64,000 nucleotides of DNA from Plicaturopsis crispa FD-325 SS-3 (taxonomy: Eukaryota > Basidiomycota > Agaricomycetes > Amylocorticiales > Amylocorticiaceae), in contig KN832565.1 in assembly GCA_000827205.1 (NCBI GenBank), forward strand, positions 188,000 through 251,999, written 5' to 3'. The position numbers and the translations under genes are program-made. The notes beneath the pieces were generated by a model, which was not told the origin of the DNA, made no database searches, and saw nothing but the letters and a program-made list of their open reading frames with translations. Positions 1-11,829 of the stretch are shown here, piece by piece (the stretch's first letter is position 1; each line of letters opens with the position of its first letter).

Positions 1-1900
1 AGATACTGCTCTAGTGGAAAGTGAGGCTTCTGGCACAATGAGAATATTGTCTCCAATAAGACACTATGCTCTAATCTATCACCCCTGTGCAAGCAATCAT
101 CTTTGCAAACTATATGAGTATTATTTTGATATGATTTTGCTCTATGCCGGGAATGCACCTGGAGACCAAATGTATCAAGAGTCATTAGCTATTCTTCAAC
201 CTGAAAAAGGAAACATTTCTAGCATATTGCTTGCAAATGTAACCAATCCCAATCCTAAAGCAGCCCAGTCCATATTGGAGATATCAAAATTTTGGTATTA
301 CAACCAACCAACCCCACACCTACTAGAGGCAATGATGTCTAGCAAGAACAAAGAGGCAATGACAAATGAGATGGCCTGGATACATTACTGGTTGGGCAAG
401 ATGTATCTCGTTACCAGTGAGATTTCTCTTGCATATAAAGAGTTTTCTTCTGCACAATCCGTATTTATGTTTCTTCAAGATGAGCTAGGTGCTTCTACAT
501 GCTTGCTGGATCTTGGGGAGACCTTGAGCAGGCAAGACCAATATACAGATGCAACAGAGAAGCTAGAGCAGGCCCATACACAATTTGTCCGCATTGGTAA
601 TCTCTTGGGTGCTTCTCAATGCTTGCAGATTCTTGGAGATATCTTGCTGATGAAGGGCCAATATGCAGATGCAACAGAAAAGCTGGAGCGGGCACATGCA
701 CAATTTGTCCGCATTGGTGATATCATGGGCCCTTCTCAATGCTTGCAGAGTCTTGGAGATATCTTGCTGATGAAGGGCCGATATCAAGATGCAACAGAAA
801 AGCTGGAGCAGGCACATGCACAGTTTGCCCACATTGGTGATCTCAGGGGTGCTGCTCAGTGCTTGCAGGGTCTTGGAAATATATTATATATGCAGGACCA
901 ATATCAAGATGCAACAGAGAAGCTGGATCAGGCACATGCACAATTTGTTAGCATTGATGATACTAAGGGTGCAGCTCTGTGCTTGTGGAGGCTTGGAAAT
1001 ATCTTGTATATGCAAGGCCAATATCAAGATGCAACAGAGAAGCTGGAGCAGACACATGCACAATTTGTCCGCATTGATGATCTCTTGGGTGCAGCTCTGT
1101 GCTTGCAGGATCTTGGGGAGACCTTGCGCATGCAGGGCCAATATGCAGATGCAACAGAAAAGCTGGAGCAGGCACATGCACAATCTGTCAGCATTGCCAA
1201 TCTCAAGGGTGCTGCTCAGTGCTTGCAAAGTCTTGGAGATATCTTGTCTATGCAGGACCAATATCAAGATGCAACAGAGAAGCTGGAGCAGGCACATGCA
1301 CAATTTGTCAGCATTGGTGATCTCAGGGGTGCTTCTCAATGCTTGCGGAGTCTTGGAAATATCTTGTACATGCAGGACCAATATCAAGATGCAACAGACA
1401 AGCTGGAGCAGGCCCATGCACAATTTGTCTGCATTGGTCTTAGTCTGGGTGCTGCTCAGTGCTTGTGGAGTCTTGGAGATATCTTGCGGATGCAGGGCCA
1501 ATATGCGGATGCAACAGAAAAGCTGGAGCAGGCACACGCACAATTTGTCAACATTCACAATATCATGGGTACTGCTATGTGCCTGTGGAGGCTTGGAGTC
1601 ATTCAGAAAGCTGAAAGACACATCCCAGAAGCCAGAAAACTACTTTTGTCTGCCAAGGACATTTTTTCAAACCTTGGTGTGACTGCTGGAGTTTCCTGCT
1701 GCGACACAGCATTGTCAACTCTCACAGAGGTTGCAGAAGTAGCCACAGACACTCCAGAGGTCAGAATCACTTTTGAGAGCCCCATGGATGAGGCATCAAA
1801 CACACCTCAGCCTGCAGAAACCAGCTCAGCAATCAATGTTGCAAGAATTAGAAAGAGGGACATCTTGAAGCACAAGTTCAAATCCATCTTTCGGAAATAA
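1..1900 (+). CDS. NB-ARC/TPR receptor (NLR-like), copy A, 5' part outside window
   Basis: The frame is open from base 2, upstream of the first ATG, and matches the middle of copy B at 17354-20598 from about residue 338 on, so the NB-ARC half lies left of the window. What is visible is a helical linker (about 155 residues) followed by nine tandem 40-residue TPR units with the core QYxDATEKLEQAHAQF and spacer GASQCLQSLGxIL. After these comes a 110-residue tail rich in E/T/S that ends in basic residues (KHKFKSIFRK). In this fungal family the NB-ARC domain is an ATP-driven switch and the TPR array senses ligand; many members act in non-self or heterokaryon recognition. The 120-bp units are nearly identical at DNA level, a sign of recent amplification or homogenisation. 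The role is inferred; the TPR/NLR assignment is firm because copy B is complete. Confidence 0.85.
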   Translation, partial: DTALVESEASGTMRILSPIRHYALIYHPCASNHLCKLYEYYFDMILLYAGNAPGDQMYQESLAILQPEKGNISSILLANVTNPNPKAAQSILEISKFWYYNQPTPHLLEAMMSSKNKEAMTNEMAWIHYWLGKMYLVTSEISLAYKEFSSAQSVFMFLQDELGASTCLLDLGETLSRQDQYTDATEKLEQAHTQFVRIGNLLGASQCLQILGDILLMKGQYADATEKLERAHAQFVRIGDIMGPSQCLQSLGDILLMKGRYQDATEKLEQAHAQFAHIGDLRGAAQCLQGLGNILYMQDQYQDATEKLDQAHAQFVSIDDTKGAALCLWRLGNILYMQGQYQDATEKLEQTHAQFVRIDDLLGAALCLQDLGETLRMQGQYADATEKLEQAHAQSVSIANLKGAAQCLQSLGDILSMQDQYQDATEKLEQAHAQFVSIGDLRGASQCLRSLGNILYMQDQYQDATDKLEQAHAQFVCIGLSLGAAQCLWSLGDILRMQGQYADATEKLEQAHAQFVNIHNIMGTAMCLWRLGVIQKAERHIPEARKLLLSAKDIFSNLGVTAGVSCCDTALSTLTEVAEVATDTPEVRITFESPMDEASNTPQPAETSSAINVARIRKRDILKHKFKSIFRK

Positions 1901-2269
1901 GTACAACTTGATCCAGTTTTCTTGCAAACCTATGCTGTATACCACCACTATGCTTCTATAGACTACATGGCAAACTTTGTAAATATTCGCACATGAAATC
2001 TGTGAATGCAATATCAGCTCTAGTCAAAGCAACCTAAACCTGAAACCTTCAAGTAAGCAGTAAAATTTGTTGATACACCATGAAAAACAGTTTTGAGTTT
2101 ATCAGGAAAACCACTTCATAGGTGAGCACAAGGACATTGCATACCCAATACTGACATGAGTTAGCAATACAGTATCAAATAGCCAAGGTGCACCATACTT
2201 CCTACATGATTTGAGATATTTTCAGTCAGGCAACATCATAATATAGATGTACTACCCTAGCTGTAGAGT

Positions 2270-4230
2270 TCAGTGTGAACATCGATCTCCGTGCACTGAA
2301 CTCGGGCATCTACGAAGACGGCGGCGGCGGCGGGGTCTGCATGGATGGCAGGCGCACCTGCATGGACGGCGTGAGTATGGCGGAAGAAAGTGGGGGCATC
2401 TGCGAGTACAGCGGGCACGCGCAAAGACAACAGCTGTCTGCGAGGAAGGCGGGGGACCTGCGAGATCGGCGTGCACATTCGCAACATTCGCGAAGCCAGC
2501 GGGAGGGTCTACGAGGACGGCGAGGGACAACGGGCACCTGCGAGGGCATAGCCATTGCAGGGACGACGGACGGATCTGCAAAGACGGTGTGTACATATAA
2601 GAGGACGGCATGCGCATCGCGCAAAGACACTCACCGTATTTGCAAGGACGGCGTGTGTATTCCTGACGAACGGTGAACGTTAAGTATTGAGCGAGCATGT
2701 GAAATCCGCATAGCATCAAAACCATGTAAGTTGCATGAGAAAATGGCAGGAAAGCATACGCTGCACGCGGAAGCCTGAGGATGACGTCGTCGCGCCAGGA
2801 GAGCGTCAGTGGGTAGTGTAATACGCGGGCGGCAGGGAGGTAACCAGTGGAGAAGCAGGCAAACAGTAGACCCGAGGCAGCATAGACATCCAGAGAAACA
2901 CAGGAAGCAGGCGCAGAGGGGACACGCGGGCCGCATGAGGAGCAGGGAGACGCGTGAGGCGCAGAGGACACACGAGGAGCAAGGAGACGCACGCAGCCGA
3001 GACGCACGCAGCAGCAGACGTCCATATGTACAGCACATACGTGAGCGTCAGAGAAGCGGGCAGCTCGCAGGTCGACGGCGCGTGCTACGACGAGGAGGCG
3101 AACAAATACTGGTGCGGCGGTGGGGGATACTGGAACGGTGGTGCAGGAAGCAGCAGGAAAATGCGTGTAGGCAGCAGGAGAACACGAGTAGCGGAAACGC
3201 ATGGCGCAGGGGGGCGAGTAAGCGAGTAACAGCAGAGACGTGAAGCAGCGGAGACGCCCGTGAAGCAGCGGAGACGCCCGTGAAGCAGACACGGGGACAG
3301 CAGACACTGAGGCAGCAGAGACGGGGGAAGCAGGGAGAGCAGCGGAGGACGCGTGCAGCGGGACATACAGGCCCGGGCAGCGGACACACAATGAGTAGCC
3401 GCAGAAACGCAGAGACGCGCAGAAACGCAGCGACGCGCAGGCAGCAGGGCGTGAATCAGAAACACATGCCGCAGGGCGCGAGACGCGTGAAGCGGCAGCA
3501 AGGCGGGGGCAGTAGGCGGAAGAGACGAGGGAGGCAAAGAATCAGGTGCGGGCGGTGAACAATCGGCCACAAGCAGAAGAGGCCAGCCAGCAGAAGAGGC
3601 CAGCGGAAGAGACGTGCATGCAGCTAGTAGCATGCGTCGAAGCAGCAGCGTGGGGCCGAGTGCAGACGCACCCGCACGTCGTGATTAGGGATGTGCTAGC
3701 GCCATGCATACAATACATACCGCTCATCGATGCACCGTACCGCTCACCGATGCACTGCGCGTCGATTATCCCGCATACCTCTGGCATGTAAAATTCCAAG
3801 TTAGGCTGATAGCCTATCTCAGTCCCTCCTCGTCGACTGAGCAGCACGTCGAATGCTACTAGTTGTTTGAAGCCAGACGCCGTGCCAGCTCGGCTTGATC
3901 TGTAGAGGCAGCGTGACACAGTGGGGAGGGAACGCTCCGCCGCGGGGAAGCACCGAAACACGAAACACGACCGTTCACCGTTCACATGGGCATTGGGCGG
4001 CGCGTGTGCTTGGTGTGCTTGGTGTACGTGCGTGCACGTTCAGCTGATGCCAAAAAAGTGGAGGGTCTGAAACGTCACCCGTGTATGCCGTCCGATTTTG
4101 CGCGATGTGCAGGTGGTCGTCCCAATGCGCGGAAAGGCTGGCGTCCCAATGCGTGGAAAGGCCGTCGTCCCACCGTACGAGAGACAGGATAAACTTCAAC
4201 TCAAAGGAATGCGCGGCAAGGCAAGGCCAA
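2270..4230. repeat. GC-rich degenerate repeat field, no gene
   Basis: The stretch is dominated by purine-rich words such as GCAGCAGAGACGCG and GAGACGCGTGAAGC. It has open frames in several phases on both strands but no stable domain, intron or codon signal. Parts match 16440-16980 in inverse orientation. I see no gene here. Confidence 0.6.
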
Positions 4231-4245
4231 GACCTCAGGATACCG

Positions 4246-4495
4246 CCGCACGCTAGCACGAGCCCCACGCCGCACGCTGGATCGGACTCCACGCCGCACG
4301 CTGGATCGGGCTCCACGCCGCACGCTGGATCGGGATCCACGCCGCACACTGGATCGGGCTCCACGCCCAACGACTGGATCGGGCTCCACGCCGCACGCTA
4401 GCACGAGCCCCACGCCGCACGCTGGATCGGGCTCCACGCCCCACGACTGGATCGGGCTCCACGCCCAACAACTGGATCGGGCTCCACGCCGCACC
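4246..4495. repeat. 24-bp minisatellite, about 10 units
   Basis: The unit is close to CCACGCCGCACGCTGGATCG plus GGCT. The matching place in the right arm (about 16060-16100) has only one or two units, so the array expanded in the left arm after duplication or contracted in the right. Confidence 0.85.
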
Positions 4496-4530
4496 TTGCA
4501 CGAACCCCAACGAAAAGCATTCTGCGCCAC

Positions 4531-4698
4531 TCGAGGATGTCGATAGCACCCGAGGACGTCGATAGCACCCGAGGACGTCGATAGATCGCTCGAGGATGTC
4601 GATAGATCGCTCGAGGACGTCAATAGATCGCTCGAGGATGTCGATAGATTGCTTGAGGATGTCGATAGATCGCTCGAGGATGTCGATAGATCGCTGCT
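4531..4698. repeat. 21-bp minisatellite, about 8 units
   Basis: The unit is ATCGCTCGAGGATGTCGATA plus G. A shorter array of about five units lies at 15930-16030 in inverse orientation. Confidence 0.85.
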
Positions 4699-4739
4699 TG
4701 AGATGACGCCTGCGACGAGAGATGATGCCTGCGACGAGG

Positions 4740-4970
4740 AGCCAAGAGGTATGCAGCGGGGAGCCAAGGGGGTATGTCGAGGAACCAAGGGGCATGACGA
4801 GGAGCCAAGGGGTAGGACGAGGAGCTAAGGGGTACGGCAAGTGAGCCAAGGGGTACGACGATGACGAGGAGCCAAGGCCTGCGACGAGGAGCCAAGGGGT
4901 ACGACGATGACGAGGGGTAGGACGAGGAGCCAAGGGGGATGACGAGGAGCCAAGGGGGTATGCAGCAAAG
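4740..4970. repeat. Degenerate repeat of the GAGGAGCCAAGGGGTA word
   Basis: Irregular 18-30 bp units built around GACGAGGAGCCAAGGGGTA. The inverse counterpart at 15815-15915 is shorter. Confidence 0.7.
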
Positions 4971-5399
4971 GTGTTTAAGTGGCTTGTTGGGTGCACCATG
5001 CTGCCTACACTACCACCGTGCTGCCTACACCGCCACCAGCGAGAACACCTACGACGCGCAGCCCGCGAAACGACGCGCAGCCCGCGAGACGACGCGTAGA
5101 CGGTGAGAAGACGCGCAGACGGTGAGAAGACGCGCAGACGGTGAGACGGCGGGATCAGGAATGCAGGCATTGCGCATGCCACGGTGACTATACCTCAACA
5201 GTCACGGCCCCGCGCATGGCACAACAGTCACGGCCCCGCGCCAGGAGGCACGGCCTCGCGCGCATCTCGCAGGAGACACGGCCCCGAGTCCGTCTCTAGA
5301 GAACACGGTCAACTAAAGGAAATGCAGAACTGCATGCGCGGGCGCCGCGCGGTCTCGGGCACGGCAGAGCGCGGTTCCGGGGCACGGCATGGCAGGAGT

Positions 5400-6125
5400 G
5401 TGCAGGTGGCAGAGGGAGGTTTGGGAGATGGCTGAGGGAGAGTGCGAGAGTGCGCAGGTGGTGCAGCGAGAATGCGCAGGTGGCAGAGCGCGGTTCCGGG
5501 CACGACATGGCGCAGTTTCAGGCACAACAGAGCGGGAGTGCGCAGGTAATAAAGCGGGATTGCGCAGGTGGCAGGCGAGAATGCGCAGGCGGTGAAGCGG
5601 GATTGCGTATGAGGCAAAACGAGGGTGCGCAGGCGGTAGAGCGAGAGTGCGCAGCGGTACAGCGGGAGTGCGTAGGTGGCAGAGCGAGAGTACGCAGGTG
5701 GTGAAGCGGGAGTGCGCAGGTGGTACAGCGAGAGTGCGCAGGTGGTAAAGCGAGATTGCGCAGCGTGTGGCCAAACGAGATTGCGCAGCGGTACAGCGAG
5801 AGGGCGCAGGTGGCAGAGCGAGAGGGCGCAGGTGGTAAAGCGGGATTGCGCAGGTAGTAAAGCGGGATTGCGCAGGCGGTGAAGCGGGAGTGCGCAAGAG
5901 GCAAAACGAGAGTGCGCAGCGGAAGAGCGAGTGCGCAGCGGAAGAGCGAGATCGCGTAGGTGGTACAGCGAGAATGCGCAGGTGGTAAAGCGAGATTGCG
6001 CAGGTGGCAGAGCGGGAGTGCGTATGAGGCAGAGCGGGAGTGCGCAGGCGGTAAAGCGAGAGTGCGCAGGTGGTACAGCGAGAGCGTAAGAGGCAAAGCG
6101 GGAGTGCTAAGGTGGTAAAGCGGGA
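5400..6125. repeat. 22-bp minisatellite field
   Basis: About 30 degenerate units of the form GCGCAGGTGGTAAAGCGAGA GT. Because the unit length is not a multiple of three, all frames look alike and give spurious long ORFs. The inverse field at 15170-15370 is much shorter. Confidence 0.8.
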
Positions 6126-6149
6126 CTGGGCGTTGAATCATGGTCAGCT

Positions 6150-6340
6150 GCAGCGGACAAGGCGTGGATGAGGTGTCTACTACTCACCCATCACAGGCTC
6201 TGTTCCAACATTTGCATCTCTTTCGCGCAGCCGTATGGAGTCGCAAGCTCTGGGAGACAGAGCCGCACGGTAGCAAAAACAGCGACTAGGGTACTCGCGT
6301 TGTCCAGGATTATGGAGGGCCGGGTGCGGGTTAACGAGTG
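6150..6340 (-). repeat. Dispersed conserved core unit, copy 1
   Basis: The segment shares an ordered set of words with 7020-7400, 14340-14640 and 14740-15060: the ATGGGTGAGTAGT core, a TTTGCGCAGC word, GACAGAGCCGCAC and a GGAGGGCC block. It is much better kept than the repeats around it. Its function is unknown. Confidence 0.55.
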
Positions 6341-7020
6341 AGTGCCGTCGTATCTGGTGCGTACGGAGACGACGCACAGACGGTAAAAAGACGCGAAGCA
6401 CGGGAGACGATGCTCAGCACGCGAGATGACGCGCAGATGGTGAGACGACGCGCAGACGGTGAAAAGACGCGGAGCACGCGAGACGACGGGGAGACGGCGG
6501 GATCAGGAATGCACGCATTGCACATGTCCCTATGACCTGGCCTCGCGCGCATCTCGCAGGAGACACGGCCCGAGTCCGTCAGGACACGGCAAGCTAAAGC
6601 AAATGCAGAACTGCATGCGACCTCCGAGTCGGTGTCGCGGTCGCCGCGAGGTTTCGGGCACGGCATAGCGCGGTTTAGGACACGGCATAGCGAGAATACG
6701 CAGGTGGCAGAGGGAGGTTTAGGACACAGTAGAGCGGGAGTGCGCAGGTAGCAGAGGGAGGTCTCAGGCACGACATGGCGGGACTGCGCAGGTGGTGAAG
6801 CGAGAGTGCGCAGGTGGCTGAGCAAGGTTCCGGGCACGGTAAAGCGAGATTGCAAAGACAGCAGCAGCAAAGCAAGCTTACGATCGCAAGATTGACTCCG
6901 GGAAAGGAAGAACGCTCGAGGAGGGCAAAGAGGGGCGGGCGTACAGTCATGGTCGGTTGTCGTTTGCAATGACAGCTGCGCAGCCGGAGGCAACGTGATC
7001 TACACGAGACAAGCGGTGGA
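6340..7020. repeat. Degenerate GC-rich repeats between core units
   Basis: Words such as GACGCGCAGACGGTGA and GCGCAGGTGG repeat irregularly. Similar text lies at 15060-15730 in inverse orientation. No gene is seen. Confidence 0.5.
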
Positions 7021-7440
7021 AGAAATGCTCACCAAACGAACGCCAGGCTCCGTCTCCAGCATATGCATGTCTTTCGCGTAGCCGTATGCTCTAAAGAGAC
7101 AGAGGCGTAGTATGCGCCAGCAGACAAATCCACACGTTTGGATAGACTGTGCTGCGCGCCCGCAAAGACGCCTTGTCCAAGATTATGCAGGGCCGCGTGC
7201 GCTAACGAGTGAGCGCTTTCGTGTCTTGCGCGTGCGAGGGGAGACGTCACGGAGAACGCGACCGCAACCCAACCGCGACCGCAGAGAAGGCGGCTGCGGC
7301 GTTGATTCGCGCACAGATTCGATACGGGTGCAGGGTAGACTTTGAAGCAGGCCTAGGGCGAGACGGGTATCGGGCTCACTTTGCGCAATCGACCAGGCGC
7401 TCGATCGCGAAGATTAGAGAGAGTGAGGAGCCTAGGCAAT
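7020..7440 (-). repeat. Dispersed conserved core unit, copy 2, end of left arm
   Basis: It aligns in inverse orientation with 14213-14640, including the block around GATTCGATACGGGTGCAGGG. The similarity fades just before the hAT element. Confidence 0.55.
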
Positions 7441-7540
7441 GCTGCTCCTAGAGCGCTAAGTAGCAAAGTCAACAACCTTTGGACGTTGGACGTCAACGAT
7501 GAACGTCGATGAACAGCGAGCAGAACATGGAGGATGCGGC

Positions 7541-9547
7541 TAGTGTTGCCGCCGAGGCGAGTTCAGATCGAGGTCAACTCGACCTCGCCTTAGTCTCCCC
7601 TAGCCAGCCCACACGATATCTTCGGAAGACAGTCGTTCCGATCTATGTATGGTCTGCTTTGAGTCGCGCACAAAATACCGGTGCTCAGCATCAAGTGTAT
7701 GATTTCGGCGTTATTCGGCTTTTCGCACCCATTTTTGGCTGAATGCGATCGTTTTGAGCACGAAGTTAGGGGCTAATGGGATCGCTAGCGCAGACGGAGA
7801 AAACGGACGTCGACTATGCAATTATTTACTTTGCATCCTATACTGTATAATATGAGGCTTCTTGAATCTCACATCAGGACTGCGAGCACCCTGTCTCCGA
7901 GCGCAGCTCTGCGCCTACCTATCCGCAGATTCCGTGGATGCGGCTCCTTTTTCCGACACAGGCATCGCGATCTGTGTTAACGGCAAGTTTGCCCGCCGCG
8001 CGACAAACGCTAAAGCGCAAGCGCGGCAAGGAAGACGATGCGCAGCGATCCGCGCTAGAGCCCCCGGGAGACTAGCTCACCCAAGCTCAAGCGGCCGTAC
8101 ACGGAGAAGCTCGACCAAGTGCTTACCGTGATTAAAGACGTCGGCTGGACCTCGCCCGAGCTCCAGTACCGCCTTTGTTAACACGCGAGCCAGGGAGGCG
8201 ACTTTTCTCGAACGAGTAATTGACGAGGAATCACAAATTCCATGCGTAAGTAGAGAGATTCCTCGTTGGCTACACCCACTACACCCGAGTGATTTTAATT
8301 TTTATCGACTTGTGGATGAACCATCCAGACGGAGCGTTCGATAGGTATAACACCGAATCTTACCTGATGTACAGCACAACGAATCTATTCAAAAATATCA
8401 AACCAGTACATACACGTCGCGAAACGAGCAAAGAGACGCGTACGCGACGTGCAATGAAATTGACGCGAGTCTGACAAATCACTACCCACGTGATGTTTTT
8501 ATCGCCGAAAGCTGAGCACCGGTATTGGCCTGGCAAGTAAAACTAGACTAACCTCGCCTCGAAAATGACACAACTCGTGCAAACTCGCCTCGCCGAGTTG
8601 CACCTCGAGGTAACTCGCGAGGTGGCTGATTGACGTCCATATCCAGTAATTTACTTTCCCACCACTCACCTCGAGCTCAGGTTCTGCCGTCCTAATATTG
8701 TCCTAGTCACTGGTATCGACATCCAGTCGACATCTCCCTACTGCCCGTTCTACCCAAACTCACTGCCACACAACGCGTACTCTGCAGCGACGTACCCGGG
8801 CACACTGCTGGTGTACTGAGAGCGCTAGGGATGAGAAATGTGATGAACGAGGTTACAGGTATGTGCATCGTTATGATTCCGGCTCAAGCACACTCATTTC
8901 ATGATGCTACGATTTCGGGGCCCACCGACATGCGCCCTTCGACCTAGCAGTGCACTAAGGTCCCTAGGCCTTCGAGGTCACACCCGCACTCGCACGCAGC
9001 TCCCCCCAAAAACTCCGTAGTCGCGGCATACTAGTCGGCACACGCATCCGCTCTTTGTGCTTCGGGCAGGAGCGCGAGCTTACGCCGCCACTCTTTGTGT
9101 CTGCCTTGACCAGGTATACCGTCCCATGTGCGTCTTCACTAAGGGCGCACCGCCGTATTTTCTCAGTAGGCGCGTGCGTGCGTGACCGGGGTGTCCATGT
9201 CAGGGTTAGCGGCGACGGCTCGTCCTGGCGCATCGTGCATAGATACTATTGTATTATAGCAATCTGAACTCGAATACATGATTGTCTGATGCCGTATCCC
9301 TTGACTTGAGGGCCAGTACTTCAAAATATGCATGAAATTGTCGGGCCATGCATTGATGCAACGCAACGCTTTGCAAGTCCCGGGCTTGGCTAACGAAAAT
9401 CGACGAACCTGATTGGCTGGGCAGTCGGACCGAACAACGTGGCACCTCGCGAGGTGAACTCGACCTCGCCTCGCTCCAACTCGGAAAAAGCGAGTTACGT
9501 CGAGTTGGCCAACTCGCCTCGCCTCACCTCGACTCGCGGCAACACTA
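7541..9547. mobile_element. Non-autonomous hAT DNA transposon
   Basis: The ends are inverted copies of TAGTGTTGCCGC, which fits the hAT terminal pattern YARNG. They are flanked by the perfect 8-bp direct repeat GATGCGGC at 7533-7540 and 9548-9555; an 8-bp target duplication is the hAT hallmark. Both subterminal regions are dense in CTCGCCTCG/ACTCGACCTCG words, as expected for transposase-binding repeats. A second cluster of the same words at 8535-8640, and an inverted word pair near 7672 and 8512, suggest a nested or composite copy. No transposase frame is recognisable, so it would need a hAT transposase from elsewhere. Confidence 0.9.
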
Positions 9548-9998
9548 GATGCGGCCACGTGGTGGCCCAAATAAGCAATCGAGTAAGTTTGCCAGTTCAA
9601 AAAAACTCCAACGCTCAACTGCCACTTGAACTTGAACTTTTCCCTACACAGCTTCTGTTCTCGTGTCGTCTGTTCTGGTCTGAGACTTAGCAGGACGAAA
9701 TCATGCCTCAATTCTATGCACATAACTTAGACCATACAAGAATCCTCAAAAACACATATACAGTGGTTGCTTGGACGGATCCTCAGGGATCGCACCGGTT
9801 TTTGACACAGGCGTTCGACGCCAGCCGACTGCTAACGCTTTCTGCCCCATTGGTAGTGTGGGAAGCATGGTGCGCCCAACCCACCGTGTCTGCTGCATTC
9901 CCGCTGGCTCCTCGTCGCGGGCACCGTCTCAAGCAGATCTATCGACATCCTGGAATGGCGCCGCGGAATGCTTTTCGTACGAGGCCGTGCAGAGTGGG
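9548..9998. other. Intergenic stretch, start of inverted duplication 2
   Basis: From about 9765 the sequence matches the reverse complement of 26440-26480 and onward to the left of it. No gene is supported. Confidence 0.5.
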
Positions 9999-9999
9999 G

Positions 10000-10088
10000 A
10001 GCTCGATCCAGCGTACGTGCGGAGCTCGATCCAGCGTACGTGCGGAGCTCGATCCAGCGTATGTGCGGAGCTCGATCCAGCGTATGTG
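10000..10088. repeat. 23-bp minisatellite, 4 units
   Basis: The unit is GTACGTGCGGAGCTCGATCC plus AGC. The inverse counterpart near 26080 has a single unit. Confidence 0.85.
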
Positions 10089-10755
10089 CCACTATGCGGT
10101 GTCTTCGCATCTGCGAGACGGTGTCCCGGCGTCCGGAAAACGCGGCCACGCAGTCCTATGCGCAGACTCTCGTACGGGTGTCCAGTCGCGCAGTGGGACG
10201 ACACCTGCACACCGCACAATCGGACGGCGACCTTCGAGACGACGATGCACGATGGCTTTCTTTGCATCACCTCACCGTGCATCTCCTCTCCTGCGCGTAT
10301 ACCAACCCCTGAACGCGTTCCCGGGCAGTCCTCACGCTCGTTCATGTGAGCGGTCCTGCTCGTTCATTCAAACTCCCGCATTTCGACTCCCGGGAGGTTT
10401 TCATCGCCGCCCCTAACACAGGGGTGCGTGCGCCACATCTCCTAGATTTCCGTGAAAACACACATTTTTTCTCCCTGCCTGTGTCTGGGAGCTCCGCGAC
10501 CGTGGGCAGGATATCCCATGCGCAGACTAAGCCGATCTGGTACGGCTTCTGGCTCCAAACACCCCGCCTGGCATCCGACGCTCCTCGTGGTATCCGACGC
10601 TCGCCGTGACATTCGACGCTCGCCGTGTCACTCGACATGCCCGCGCAGTTTTGGAGATTTGTGAGCATCCATCCCCCCCCCCCTCTGGATGCACTCGGCA
10701 CTACGCTGCAGCCTGCCCGGGTACGACGCACAACGCACAGACTACGAAAAGACGT

Positions 10756-10850
10756 GCAGCCAGCGAATCGATGTACAGACCACGAATCGACGTACAGCCA
10801 GCGAATCGACGTACAGCCAGCGAATCGATGTACAGCCAGCGAATCGATGT
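10756..10850. repeat. 19-bp minisatellite, 5 units
   Basis: The unit is CAGCCAGCGAATCGATGTA. It is not seen at the matching place of the second arm. Confidence 0.8.
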
Positions 10851-10889
10851 GTAAACTACGAAACGACGCGCCTCCAGCGTTTCCGCTAA

Positions 10890-11800
10890 ATAATTTACTG
10901 TCTGCGTCTCTGGCGCCTCCTCTGTTGATGCTGCCCGTCTCTCTGCTGCTGCTCCACCTGTCTCTCTGCTGCTGCTCCACCTGTCTCCACGCCGCTGTCT
11001 GCCTGTCTGCGCGCCTGCGTCTCTGCTGCTTCTTGGCGCGTCTTTGCTGCTCCACGCGTTCCTCTACAACGGCTTCACGCGTTCCTCTACAACTGCTTCA
11101 CGCGTTCCTCTTCAACTGCTGCGCGCGTTTCTCTACAGCAGTTTCGTGCATTTCTCTACTGCAGTTCCGTGCATTTCTCTACTGCCTGCCTGAGTCTCAG
11201 CTGCACGTGTGCGTCCACTGCTCTGCGCCCACGTCTCCATTGCTAAGCACCCGCGTCTCCACTGCTAAGCACCCGTGACTCGCTACTTCTATGCGCTGCT
11301 TCACGCGCCTCTGCTGTCCACGCGCCTCTACTATCAACCGCCCCGTGTTACACGTGTCTTTCTTCCGCTTCGCGACTCCCTCCTCCTCCTCCTCCTGCTG
11401 CCCACAAGTCTGCTTTTGCTTTACACAAGTCTGCTCCACACGTCTGCTTTTGCCCGCATTTCTACAGCCCGCGTATTCTGCTACTCCGCGCGGGTCTGCG
11501 ACTGCTGTTCCGCGCGAGTCTGCTGCTGCTGCTCTGTGCGGGTCTGCTCCTGCTGCTTCACGCGGCTCCGCTGCTGCTACTGCTTCGCGCGGGTCTGGTG
11601 CTACTGCTGCTTCGCGCGGGTCTTCTGTTCCGGGCGAGTCTGCGACTGCTGCTGCTTCTCGGCTCCGCTGCCATTGAGCTCCTGGCCGCCCTATGTCACG
11701 TTCAGTATCTACCTCACGCGCCCCGCCCCGCCTCTCCTTCACGCGTTTCTTGTTTCTCCTTCACGCGTTTCTTGTCTCCTTCACGCGTTTCTGTTCCAGT
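10890..11800. repeat. Pyrimidine-rich degenerate repeat field
   Basis: The top strand is rich in CTGCTGCT and TTCACGCGTTTCT words. The reverse complement of this texture returns at 24900-25680. Open frames here follow base composition and no gene is seen. Confidence 0.6.
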
Positions 11801-11829
11801 AATGCATGCCTTCCGCTGTGCTCGAGACG

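Larger units (their letters stand above)
1..7440 (+). repeat. Left arm of inverted segmental duplication 1
   Basis: Receptor copy A, its AT-rich 3' flank (1900-2270) and the GC-rich repeat field up to about 7440 recur in reverse complement at about 14215-20673. The 3' flanks match almost base for base (for example 2030-2280 against 16990-17230). In the minisatellite fields only blocks align, because copy numbers changed. End points are estimated by eye. Confidence 0.75.

Noticed and set aside
789-1682. Long open frames overlapping the TPR array in other phases and on the minus strand (also 17572-18916)
   Set aside because: The 120-bp repeat unit keeps all frames open for many units; only the TPR frame has a known fold and continues into an NB-ARC domain in copy B.
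4246-4495. Regular short repeats as a possible CRISPR array
   Set aside because: Units are contiguous, with no unique spacers, and the genome is eukaryotic.
2270-5900. Long minus-strand frames (2270-3391, 4253-5182, 5313-5897)
   Set aside because: They are made of minisatellite text, shift composition with the repeat type, and lack introns, domains or relatives.
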